Below, in pieces: positions 34,622-41,432 of a DNA stretch of 41,432 nt. This DNA comes from an uncultured Burkholderiales bacterium (GTDB lineage: Bacteria; Pseudomonadota; Gammaproteobacteria; Burkholderiales; Burkholderiaceae_C), in the NCBI GenBank assembly GCA_903828695.1, contig CAIKNE010000041.1:1-41432 (forward strand). The letters are read 5' to 3'. The stretch's first letter is position 1, and every line of letters begins with the position of its first letter. The notes beneath the pieces are model-generated. The model saw only the letters and a program-made list of their open reading frames with translations. It did not search any database and was not told the origin of the DNA. The position numbers and the translations under genes were made by a program.

Positions 34622-36223
34622 TCAATCGATTGATTGGGGAGATAACAAATTAAATATTTTCAACTCATCCGAGTCAGATCCATATTGCTTTGAGAGATCG
34701 AATTGAAGGTTCTGCGCTTCTGAGGCTGTTATCAAAAAAAGTAGCTGATCAATTAAAGTCTGAAACTGTTGCGATGCATATTCAGGATGGTCTAGGACAT
34801 TAATTATTAATCCACTGAACTGCGCTTTACCTGCTTGTGACTCCTTATACTCTCTTTCGGCCTCATCCATAATTCGTTGTCGAGAGGAAGTAGAAATGTG
34901 CAAACGTTCAGCTTCCTTGTTAATTTCTAGTAGGCTTTCTTGATTTAGAGTACCTGTTGCAAATATTTTTGCCACCTTCCGTTTCAGTGCCTCTCGATCC
35001 TGTTGCAATTGATCAGTGAAAGCCGAAGCAAGCACGCCAGCTGGTATTGCAAATATACCAACGCCGATCAATGCAACCACAGAGGTCATCATACGTCCAA
35101 GCGGAGTAACTGGCGTCATATCTCCATATCCAACAGAAGATAGAGTAGTCATAGCCCAGTAAATTGACTGGGGAATATTGGTAAACACATCGGGTTGAGC
35201 GTCATGCTCTAGTAAATACCCCAAGCTTGCTGTTAAAAGAATCAAGAGAAATAAAACAAACATCGCAGATAAGATGATTGGTTTTTCGCGCTTTAAAACA
35301 CCCCCGAGCGTTTGGGTAGCTGAGGAGTACCGCGTCAGCTTTAACAGTCGCATGAGTCTAAAGACTCGTAAAAATCTTAGATCAACTTGGTAAGTTATGA
35401 TCGCTTCAAGAATGAAAGGAAGAATAGTAACCAGGTCAATTAGTGCTTGATTGCTTTTTGCATAGCCTAAGCGTTTCCACTTAAACTGATTGAATGCTGG
35501 ATTTTCTGGTGCAACATAAAGTCTGGCTAAATATTCAATTGTAAATATTGTGAAAGTTACAACATCAACCCATTGAAATAAAAGATAAAAAATTTGATGT
35601 ACCGAATTTACGGATTCAATAAGTACACAAATAATTGAAACAGCGACCCAGAAAACAATGAAGTTATCAAAATATATCTGCAATTTTCCTGATTGATCTG
35701 TAGGCTCAAGCAGAGAATATATTTTTTGCCTAAAAGTATTGTTTTTGTTTAATTCAAGAAACTCTCCAACTGCAGGAATCAAGAGTCTCGAGAATTTGAA
35801 CATTCTAAACAATCGGAACAAACGCAGTACCCGAAGTAATTCCACATCAACCGTCATAAATAGGGCTATATAAAACGGCGCTATTGCAACTAGATCTACC
35901 ACCGCGTAAATACCAACTAGATGTCTTAGTCTTGGATACTTGAAGTTTGCGTAGTCAGGGTTATTTGGCGCTGTAAACCATCTAAACAAATACTCAACAG
36001 TAAAAATACCAACAGCAATAATATCAAAAACATGCAATTCACCCAGATAAAGAGCTTGAACCTCAGGAATGTGCTCTAAGACAATTGAAAATACACTTAC
36101 TACGATTAACCAAGCTATTGCTTTTTCCACTAACTTAGCAAATCCATTTGTATTTGCAGTATCAAAAAACCAGTAATAAAGCATTGAACAGACACTTAAT
36201 GGGGAGTTAAACTGTTGTGACAT
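34622..36223 (-). CDS. double-voltage-sensor potassium channel, paralog A
   Basis: A 533-residue inner-membrane channel. Sensor 1 (about 30-150) ends in an S4 with Arg131, 134, 137, 140, Lys143 and Arg146, one charge every third residue. Sensor 2 (about 185-300) ends in another S4 with Arg283, 286, 289, 292, Lys295 and Arg298. Only one pore follows: S5, then T-L-S-S-V-G-Y-G-D (VGYGD at 364-368) and S6 with A-I-P-A-G-V. Residues about 165-200 (F-R-Q-K-I-Y-S-L-L-E-P) look like the N-terminus of an ordinary bacterial Kv channel, so sensor 1 appears fused in front. The remaining cytoplasmic tail of about 130 residues is helical. It lies 8 bases after paralog B on the same strand, so the two are co-expressed and may form mixed tetramers. 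Confidence 0.88.
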   Translation of the reverse strand: MSQQFNSPLSVCSMLYYWFFDTANTNGFAKLVEKAIAWLIVVSVFSIVLEHIPEVQALYLGELHVFDIIAVGIFTVEYLFRWFTAPNNPDYANFKYPRLRHLVGIYAVVDLVAIAPFYIALFMTVDVELLRVLRLFRLFRMFKFSRLLIPAVGEFLELNKNNTFRQKIYSLLEPTDQSGKLQIYFDNFIVFWVAVSIICVLIESVNSVHQIFYLLFQWVDVVTFTIFTIEYLARLYVAPENPAFNQFKWKRLGYAKSNQALIDLVTILPFILEAIITYQVDLRFLRVFRLMRLLKLTRYSSATQTLGGVLKREKPIILSAMFVLFLLILLTASLGYLLEHDAQPDVFTNIPQSIYWAMTTLSSVGYGDMTPVTPLGRMMTSVVALIGVGIFAIPAGVLASAFTDQLQQDREALKRKVAKIFATGTLNQESLLEINKEAERLHISTSSRQRIMDEAEREYKESQAGKAQFSGLIINVLDHPEYASQQFQTLIDQLLFLITASEAQNLQFDLSKQYGSDSDELKIFNLLSPQSID

Positions 36224-36231
36224 ATCAATTC

Positions 36232-37836
36232 TTATTTCACAACAGTTTTGGAAAGAACATCACATATGTTAATTGCCTGCCGATTTGGAGGAAGAATTTC
36301 AGTCAATTTCTTAACCAACAAATCATGGCCTAAAACTTTGTGCAACAACTTCAATTGCGCAACTATGATGCCGAATTGATCAGCCGTGTATGTGGGATGC
36401 TTTTTAACATCTAACATCAAATGCCCGTACTGAACCAATTGAGCTTCACGATCCCTTAGGTCCTGCTTAGCTTCTATCAAAATCTTATGAAATTGCTCGG
36501 TAGTCAAATGTAGGCGCTCGGATTCAGCCATGATTGACTCATGGGAAGATTGGTCAAGCTCTCCATTTTTGTAAGCATCGACTATTTTTCTTCGAAATTC
36601 TTCGCGATCTAATTTAAGTTGATCCGTAAAGGCTGAGGCTAGCAAACCTGAGGGGATGGCAAAAATACCAATGCCTGCTAAAGCAGTCATCACAGTTAGC
36701 ATGCGACCCAGTGTAGTGACAGGAGAAATATCACCGTAGCCAACACTTGCAAGTGTGATGATTGCCCAGTAAAGTGAAACAGGAATATTCGGGTATTTAT
36801 CTGGCTGAGCATCGTGTTCGAACAAGTAACCAAGGCTAGCGGTTAAAACAACGAGAAGCATCATGACGAATATGGCTGCAGCCATAACAGGCCACTCCCG
36901 CTTAAAAACCTTGAACAATGTTTGCGTTGCGGAGTTATACCTTGTTAATTTAAGCATTCGCATCAGTCTAAAGACACGCAAAAAACGTAAATCAAGATTG
37001 AACGGGAGAAAATGCTCAAATATAAAAGGTAATATCGTGACCAAATCAATCAACGCCTGACCAGACACAACATGTGACCAACGGGGCCATTTAATATCTT
37101 TAAAAATAGGCTTTTCTGGTGCACTGTAGATTCTGGCAATGTATTCAAGGGTGAAAATTGTAAAAGCGGCTACATCAATCCAATGAAACTGATCAGCAAA
37201 CAAGCGATGTACAGAATCTACTGACTCGATGACCACGCAAAATATTGACAATGCAATCCATGAAACGATGAAATTATCAACAAAATAATGAAGCCGACCT
37301 GAATGTCCCGACGGCTCCATGAGAGCAAATATTTTTTGTCGAAAGCTTCTGTCTTGATTCAAGCGTTTGAACTCGACCCATGCAGGAAGAATTTGACGTG
37401 AAAATTTAAGCATCCTCAACAAACGCAAGAGCCTTAGCACGCGCAGCATCTCCACATCAACATTTATGAACTGAGCGAAGTAAAAGGGAGCAATAGCAAT
37501 AAAGTCCACCAGCGCATAAAAACTCACTAAATATCTTAATCGCGGATATTGATATTCTTTGAAGGCTTCGTTACTTTTGGCGGTATAAACACGCAATATG
37601 TACTCTATGGTGAAGACTAAAGTGCTTATTAAATTTAAACCATCTAAAGTCCCTTTATATTGAATCTCAAGTTCTGGAATATGCTCAATCATCACTGCCA
37701 CAATACTTATGATGATAATAAGAGCAATTGATTTCTCAACTTGACGACCATATCCTTGGCTTTGGCGTGTATCAAAAAGCCATGAATACAATAGTTCAGA
37801 GAGTTTCCATTTTGGATGGTCGTTGAGTTTGGGCAT
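36232..37836 (-). CDS. double-voltage-sensor potassium channel, paralog B
   Basis: A 534-residue paralog of the next gene with the same sensor-sensor-pore order. S4-1 has Arg132, 135, 138, 141, Lys144, Arg147; S4-2 has Arg284, 287, 290, 293, Lys296, Arg299. The filter is T-L-A-S-V-G-Y-G-D (VGYGD at 365-369), selective for K+ by motif. S2 segments carry F-T-I-E-Y and F-T-L-E-Y with acidic partners for the gating charges; S3 has D-F-I-A-I-A-P and D-L-V-T-I-L-P. The tail keeps the paralog's G-x-L-x-x-x-S...S-E-R-L-H-x-T pattern but differs at the very end. It is the first of the two channel genes; the BLUF gene lies 146 bases upstream on the same strand. Confidence 0.88.
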   Translation of the reverse strand: MPKLNDHPKWKLSELLYSWLFDTRQSQGYGRQVEKSIALIIIISIVAVMIEHIPELEIQYKGTLDGLNLISTLVFTIEYILRVYTAKSNEAFKEYQYPRLRYLVSFYALVDFIAIAPFYFAQFINVDVEMLRVLRLLRLLRMLKFSRQILPAWVEFKRLNQDRSFRQKIFALMEPSGHSGRLHYFVDNFIVSWIALSIFCVVIESVDSVHRLFADQFHWIDVAAFTIFTLEYIARIYSAPEKPIFKDIKWPRWSHVVSGQALIDLVTILPFIFEHFLPFNLDLRFLRVFRLMRMLKLTRYNSATQTLFKVFKREWPVMAAAIFVMMLLVVLTASLGYLFEHDAQPDKYPNIPVSLYWAIITLASVGYGDISPVTTLGRMLTVMTALAGIGIFAIPSGLLASAFTDQLKLDREEFRRKIVDAYKNGELDQSSHESIMAESERLHLTTEQFHKILIEAKQDLRDREAQLVQYGHLMLDVKKHPTYTADQFGIIVAQLKLLHKVLGHDLLVKKLTEILPPNRQAINICDVLSKTVVK

Positions 37837-37982
37837 TTTTTAAACTAAGCTGATTCAAAATCCGTCATTTGAGTCGAGTTCTGGCATGGCGTGAAAAAGG
37901 TGATTACAACTCCAGTTTCTTGACTAAATCGTATTTGCTTATTTTTTGACATAAGTCACCGATAAGGATACAAAAGTATATG

Positions 37983-38396
37983 TTATATTCTTGTCCAAAT
38001 TTTCTTGATCATTTGATAAGTTTCGATATCCACATCATTTAAACCGTTCATTATTTCTGAAAACTGGGGGAATTGATGAGCAAACTCCTCAGCATTGAAT
38101 AACTTCATAGACCACTCTGGAAAACGACGCTGTTTAATATTTGATACCCCTAGTAGATTAATATTTTGATGTCTTTTGTCATTTTGAATTCTCTTAAATG
38201 TTTCCTCAACATCAGCTCTGTGGCCCTCCAGTATTTGACCGAAATATCCATAATCAAAGAAAAGTATTCCCGTAATATCCTTAGACTTATTCATTACTAA
38301 TGCGGCATCAGTAATTTGTGATAAGTTCGACAAATTAAGTTCCTTTGATATTGCGCTGAAGTACTTTAATTCAATTAAGTCTTTATTTCGATCCAT
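37983..38396 (-). CDS. short BLUF-domain blue-light receptor
   Basis: A 137-residue BLUF protein (start ATG 38396; an ATG at 38432 would add a 12-residue basic lead with no ribosome binding site). All flavin-switch residues are present by motif: Tyr12, Asn36 in V-M-N-K-S-K-D-I-T-G-I-L, Gln54 in Y-F-G-Q-I-L-E-G, and Trp95 and Met97 in R-R-F-P-E-W-S-M. BLUF domains bind FAD and respond to blue light by a Tyr-Gln hydrogen-bond change. There is no attached effector domain, only a helical C-terminal cap of about 35 residues, so it should signal by protein contacts as PixD-type proteins do. It sits upstream of the double-sensor channels on the same strand, which suggests but does not prove a common role. 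Confidence 0.9.
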   Translation of the reverse strand: MDRNKDLIELKYFSAISKELNLSNLSQITDAALVMNKSKDITGILFFDYGYFGQILEGHRADVEETFKRIQNDKRHQNINLLGVSNIKQRRFPEWSMKLFNAEEFAHQFPQFSEIMNGLNDVDIETYQMIKKIWTRI

Positions 38397-38432
38397 GATT
38401 TTCTTTCGAATTTTGAATTTACACCTCAGCAT

Positions 38433-38913
38433 CTACGAGGTAACTGTTCAGCTTAATGCTTATCCTACTGGCCAGTTTACGTTTAGCTTATTGAAAGGAC
38501 ATTTTTATACCTATCTAGCATAATTGCAATTTCAGCAAATCAATTTGACACAAATCAAGGTATCGAAACAACCAAAACATTTGCTTCAACAAGCAAACCG
38601 TCAGCTACTTTTCTCGCTTCATCTAAGTTGTACTGTTTTGTACTTTCTCGTTGCCACTTGTGATCGATTTGATAGCGACACTGCCAAATTTGACTGCGTG
38701 GTCGTTGAAACACGACTAACGAGTGGGGTTAGAGTAGGTGCGTAGTGCCTTGTTTCTCCGTCATAAGGCTTTAATCCCTTGATATTTCAAACTTTTGCTT
38801 ACGCTATATCTGGGAGCGGACACAAGTCAAGTGCTTAGTCGGCGCGTAGCCTAAGGGATAGCCACTTTGTTAGTGACCGCTTACGCCATCAATGTCATAT
38901 AAACTGGTTTTTA
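38433..38913. other. gene-poor region with short repeats
   Basis: About 480 bases with no gene I can support. A TTG-initiated frame of 73 codons at 38524-38745 has no ribosome binding site and an implausible composition. The part at 38780-38900 has several short inverted and direct repeats: GCTTACGC occurs twice (about 38799 and 38879), and GTCAC/GTGGC with a GGCG/CGCC pair around 38840-38887 can fold. It may be the remains of a mobile element, next to the tRNA-like piece. Confidence 0.4.
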
Positions 38914-38971
38914 TGGTGTGACGTGCGGGGGTCGAACCCACGAAAAGCGGATTAAAAGAAGTCTACGTCAG
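38914..38971 (-). pseudogene. degenerate tRNA-Lys(UUU)-like sequence lacking the D arm
   Basis: On the minus strand the sequence ends in ACCA (38914-38917) and has a 7-base 3' acceptor strand (38918-38924), a T arm GTGGG-TTCGACC-CCCGC (38925-38941), a 5-base variable loop, a 3' anticodon strand and the loop CTTTTAA (38952-38958), anticodon UUU. This 3' half is a good tRNA match. The 5' half is not: the D arm is absent, and the 5' anticodon strand does not pair. A TGACGT (38965-38970) pairs with the acceptor. It is most likely a broken tRNA or the 3' tRNA fragment left at an attachment site by an integrated element. Confidence 0.5.
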
Positions 38972-38999
38972 TGAAAAAATAAGATCATCGCCTTATGCG

Positions 39000-39037
39000 A
39001 CCTGTAACCTCTTGCGTTACCAGGTTATTCCTTTTTG
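39000..39037 (+). terminator. putative terminator hairpin
   Basis: ACCTGTAAC pairs with GTTACCAGGT (39000-39008 with 39016-39025) with one bulged C and loop CTCTTGC, followed by a T-rich tail TTATTCCTTTTTG. It stands between the tRNA-like piece and the VapC remnant, so it may belong to a lost gene. Confidence 0.45.
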
Positions 39038-39055
39038 TTAAATAAGGCATCTTGA

Positions 39056-39277
39056 AACTCTCTCGGCAAGTTGCAAAACGCCAAAACCGCAACCACTTTG
39101 GAGATCGGTAGCTTAATAGAGTCCAATAAGTTATACGATTCAGGTTGTGGGGCAATAGACATCTCATTGTTACCCCCTACCATGATTACCGCGGATGCCA
39201 AACTTTGGACAAAGGACAAAAAGTTAGAAACACTTGCAAAGAAATTAGGTGTTTGTTTTAAACCTAACTTGCACTGA
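39056..39277 (+). pseudogene. C-terminal remnant of a VapC-type PIN-domain toxin
   Basis: About 73 codons are open after an in-frame TGA (39053-39055). They match the C-terminal half of PIN-domain RNase toxins: A-K-T-A-T-T-L-E-I, then G-C-G-A-I-D-I-S-L-L (the third catalytic aspartate), then L-W-T-K-D-K-K-L (the fourth acidic site) and A-K-K-L-G-V. The N-terminal half with the first catalytic Asp (usually V-D-T-S/T) is missing in all frames I checked just upstream, and no antitoxin gene is present. I judge it non-functional. It lies close to the tRNA-like fragment, as toxin-antitoxin debris often does at island edges. Confidence 0.6.
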
Positions 39278-39496
39278 CGCAGCGAATCCTTTAAACGACC
39301 AGTTATTGTCAGACACCCCATTAAAGCACCAGACCCCTATATGCACGTGCTCCTATACGCAGTGTTGAATTCAACAACCAAGCCCTAAATCCTAGGTACT
39401 GATAGCCTGACCAATTTGAGTTCTTCACAATTTATTTCACTCTCAAACCTGGGTAGGGTATTCCCTTAAATCGTGCGTTTTTGAAATTGGAGATAT

Positions 39497-39520
39497 TTTG
39501 GTGCGCAGTCATGCACCAAA
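39497..39520. promoter_or_regulatory. palindromic enhancer-like site TTTGGTGC-N8-GCACCAAA
   Basis: A perfect 8-bp inverted repeat with an 8-base spacer, centred about 115 bases upstream of the -12 element of the sigma-54 promoter, a usual distance for an activator site. The half-sites TGGTGC and GCACCA are those of NtrC boxes, though NtrC sites normally have GCACC first and GGTGC second, the opposite order, so another activator is possible. Confidence 0.5.
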
Positions 39521-39610
39521 CATAGCTTAAGACCAAAGGATTCTTAAGTTTCGAGTAGTTTTTTGGGTGTGATTACCTCGTTTTAAAGCAATTAAATCGG
39601 AATCTATCAA

Positions 39611-39626
39611 TGGCACGGAGTGTGCA
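39611..39626 (+). promoter_or_regulatory. sigma-54 (RpoN) promoter
   Basis: TGGCACG-N4-GTGCA matches the sigma-54 consensus TGGCACG-N4-TTGCA with one mismatch. The invariant GG and GC are separated by exactly 10 bases. It lies about 32 bases before the start codon of the solute receptor gene, on the correct strand, with a palindrome upstream. Confidence 0.7.
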
Positions 39627-39657
39627 AACGAATAACTGATTCATTTTGGAGTTGCTC

Positions 39658-41271
39658 ATGAAACATATTTCGATAAAAGCGCCCGCCTGGTTAGCCGCCT
39701 TGCCTCTGACCTTTTTGTTATTCAGTGGTTTACATGCAGAGACGACAGCGAGATACGGAATCTCTATGGCGGATATTCCCCTAACTACTGGGCAACCCGA
39801 CCGTGGAGCAGGTGCCTACCAATTCACAGGGCATACTATTTATGATCCCTTAATTGCATGGGAAGCAAATATTGGCACAAGACCCGGGAAACTTATTCCT
39901 GGCCTAGCAACCTCATGGAAAGTAGACCCTGCAGATCACAAGAAATGGTTATTCACGATACGCAAGGGCGTGAAGTTCCACGACGGATCAGACTTTAAAG
40001 CCTCCTCTGTAATTTGGAACCTTGACAAAGTTCTCGCTGATAAATCCCCTCAGTTTGATGCAAAACAAAGCGCTCAAGTTAGGCCACGGATCCCATCCAT
40101 CGCCACTTACCGCTTAGTTGACGATTACACAGTTGAGATCACCACGAAAAGTGTGGATGCACTATTCCCATACCAACTTCCCTGGTTCTTAATTAGTAGC
40201 CCTGCCCAGTGGGAGACCTTGGGTAAAGATTGGAGTAAATTTGCAACCCAACCCTCAGGCACTGGTCCATTCAAATTAGACAAACTGGTTCCCCGTGAGC
40301 GTGCAGATTTGGTTAAGAACGTTAACTATTGGGACAAATCACGCATCCCTAAAACAGATCGCATTGTCCTCATCCCTATTCCAGATGCTATGACCCGCGC
40401 CAATGCCCTTTTGAATGGACAAGTCGATATTATCGAATCCCCACCACCTGATGTGTTGCCGCAACTTAAAAGCTCCGGCTTTAAACTCGTGACCAATATC
40501 ACCCCCCATGTATGGCCCTATCACTTCTCAACATACCCTGGCTCACCTTGGACGGACATCCGTGTTCGCAAGGCAGCAAACCTAGCAATTGATCGCAACG
40601 CTATCGTTAAACTCTTGAATGGTTTAGCAACGCCAGCGAAGGGTCAGCTTGATAGCACTAGCCCTTGGTTTGGCAAACCTGCATTCAAAATAGTCTATGA
40701 CTTAAAGGCTGCCAAAGCCCTCATGGCTGAAGCGGGCTACAGCCCAAGCAAGCCACTGAAAGCGAAAATCATCATCGCTCAAGGCGGTACAGGACAAATG
40801 CTCTCCCTGCCTATGAATGAGTTTATCCAGCAAAGCTTGGCGGAAATCGGTATCCAACTTGAATTTGAAGTCGTTGAACTCGAGAACCTCTACCTGCACT
40901 GGCGCAGTGGGGCCAAAGCGGACATGAATGCGGGCAAAGACATCACTGGCATTAACCTGGGTTACGTTACAGCGGATCCGTTTTATGCACTAACCCGATT
41001 TGTTGACAGTCGCTACATTGCACCAAATGGTGTGAACTGGGGAGGTTACTCCAACCCAAAGATGGATAGTACGTTAGATACTCTACGCAACAACTTTGAC
41101 GCCAAGGTTCAGGACGGCCTCCTTGCTGAAGTTCACCAAAAAATGGTAGATGATGCATTGATGCTATGGGTTGTTCATGATGTTAATCCGCATGCGATGT
41201 CACCGAAAGTGCAAGAGTTTGTTCAAGCTCAACACTGGTTCCAAGACCTCACCACGATACGAATGAAGTAA
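39658..41271 (+). CDS. family 5 ABC transporter solute receptor (DppA/NikA type)
   Basis: A 537-residue periplasmic receptor (family 5 extracellular solute-binding protein). The start ATG at 39658 is preferred to a TTG at 39646 because GGAG precedes it by 6 bases. The signal peptide is residues 1-27 (cleavage after HA). Typical segments are I-Y-D-P-L-I near residue 61, P-G-L-A-T-S-W, F-T-I-R-K-G-V-K-F-H-D-G-S near 95 and S-G-T-G-P-F-K near 200. It delivers peptides, opines, glutathione or metal complexes; the ligand is not readable. Its stop overlaps the next permease start by one base (TAATG). The sigma-54 promoter upstream points to nitrogen or similar control. Confidence 0.9.
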   Translation: MKHISIKAPAWLAALPLTFLLFSGLHAETTARYGISMADIPLTTGQPDRGAGAYQFTGHTIYDPLIAWEANIGTRPGKLIPGLATSWKVDPADHKKWLFTIRKGVKFHDGSDFKASSVIWNLDKVLADKSPQFDAKQSAQVRPRIPSIATYRLVDDYTVEITTKSVDALFPYQLPWFLISSPAQWETLGKDWSKFATQPSGTGPFKLDKLVPRERADLVKNVNYWDKSRIPKTDRIVLIPIPDAMTRANALLNGQVDIIESPPPDVLPQLKSSGFKLVTNITPHVWPYHFSTYPGSPWTDIRVRKAANLAIDRNAIVKLLNGLATPAKGQLDSTSPWFGKPAFKIVYDLKAAKALMAEAGYSPSKPLKAKIIIAQGGTGQMLSLPMNEFIQQSLAEIGIQLEFEVVELENLYLHWRSGAKADMNAGKDITGINLGYVTADPFYALTRFVDSRYIAPNGVNWGGYSNPKMDSTLDTLRNNFDAKVQDGLLAEVHQKMVDDALMLWVVHDVNPHAMSPKVQEFVQAQHWFQDLTTIRMK

Positions 41272-41432
41272 TGTGGTCTTATATAGTCAAGCGACTGCTA
41301 TATGCAATTCCAATTGCACTAAGCGTAACAGTAGTCTCCTTCATGCTAGTGTATCTAGCACCAGGGGACCCCCTCAATGCATATGTTCAAATCATGGCTG
41401 CCCAAAACAACCCACCCAGCAGCACAACAAGC
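41271..41432 (+). CDS. ABC transporter permease DppB-like, partial at the window edge
   Basis: The first 54 residues of a permease: M-W-S-Y-I-V-K-R-L-L-Y-A-I-P, a hydrophobic first membrane segment, then Y-L-A-P-G-D-P-L-N-A. The R-L-L-Y-A-I-P start and the A-P-G-D-P motif are typical of DppB/OppB-type inner-membrane permeases. It overlaps the receptor gene by one base, so both are in one operon. The rest lies outside the window. Confidence 0.88.
   Translation, partial: MWSYIVKRLLYAIPIALSVTVVSFMLVYLAPGDPLNAYVQIMAAQNNPPSSTTS

Larger units (their letters stand above)
39278..39657. other. upstream regulatory region of the terminal ABC operon
   Basis: This 380-base gap has no gene. It contains a palindrome at 39497-39520 and a sigma-54-type promoter at 39611-39626, both listed separately, and a ribosome binding site (GGAG at 39648-39651) 6 bases before the ATG at 39658. 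Confidence 0.5.

Noticed and set aside
38524-38745. TTG-initiated frame of 73 codons upstream of the tRNA-like piece
   Set aside because: No ribosome binding site, no recognisable motif, and it lies in a repeat-rich, gene-poor stretch.
38914-38971. tmRNA or functional tRNA at this site
   Set aside because: No D arm, an unpaired anticodon stem and no tmRNA 5' domain; only the 3' half is tRNA-like.
39025-39321. Minus-strand frame of 98 codons opposite the VapC remnant
   Set aside because: The plus strand carries a clear PIN-domain C-terminus here, so the minus frame is its shadow.
1-41432. CRISPR array, prophage or insertion sequence
   Set aside because: No regularly spaced repeats, transposase, integrase or phage structural gene could be seen.

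Overview
The window looks like a chromosomal segment of a betaproteobacterium of the order Burkholderiales, probably a low-GC lineage (low-to-mid 40s % GC by eye) such as a freshwater Polynucleobacter-like group. The placement is inferred from gene content: a Bug-type (TctC) solute receptor, a Liv transporter of a variant I associate with Burkholderiales, ugpBAE with ugpQ, a MetY enzyme, CaiB and HMG-CoA-lyase-like CoA enzymes, and a Tat-exported amidohydrolase. There are no rRNA genes, no CRISPR array and no intact mobile element.

Layout. 1-1.85 kb: the 3' part of an unrecognised gene and two small secreted proteins. 1.95-6.5 kb: a catabolic group with a Tat-exported amidohydrolase facing a NodB-fold hydrolase, an HMG-CoA-lyase-like enzyme and a CaiB-type CoA transferase. 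6.5-10 kb: a small lipoprotein, a DsbA/kappa-GST-like isomerase, an aldo/keto reductase and a DMT exporter. 10-14.3 kb (minus strand): metY with a coupled alpha/beta hydrolase, and a large secreted alpha/beta hydrolase. 14.5-20.2 kb (minus): glpK, ugpQ, ugpB, ugpA and ugpE for glycerophosphodiester and glycerol use, with no ugpC ATPase. 20.5-25.7 kb (minus): a complete livKHMGF importer. 26.1-32 kb (plus): a beta-oxidation group (FadB-like, thiolase, acyl-CoA ligase) and a class II aldolase. 32.1-34.5 kb: an orphan Bug receptor and a FUSC-like membrane protein. 34.6-38.4 kb (minus): a BLUF blue-light receptor followed by two tandem paralogous ion channels. 38.4-39.65 kb: a gene-poor scar with a tRNA-Lys-like 3' half and a VapC toxin remnant. 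39.66 kb to the end: a dipeptide/nickel-type ABC operon starting with its solute receptor and running off the window, preceded by a well-formed sigma-54 promoter.

Most interesting system. Both tandem channel proteins (about 533 residues) carry two complete voltage-sensor domains, each with a six-charge S4, but only one pore, which has a K+ filter (VGYGD). The second sensor plus pore reads as a whole ordinary bacterial Kv channel, so an extra sensor has been fused in front. A short BLUF photoreceptor lies just upstream on the same strand. A light-linked K+ conductance built from double-sensor subunits is a testable hypothesis.

Other points. ugpQ has no ATG, GTG or TTG start upstream of its catalytic HRG motif, yet has a strong ribosome binding site before an ATC codon. 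The Liv system carries three linked departures from the textbook form. The upstream region of the terminal ABC operon suggests enhancer-dependent, perhaps nitrogen-controlled, expression.
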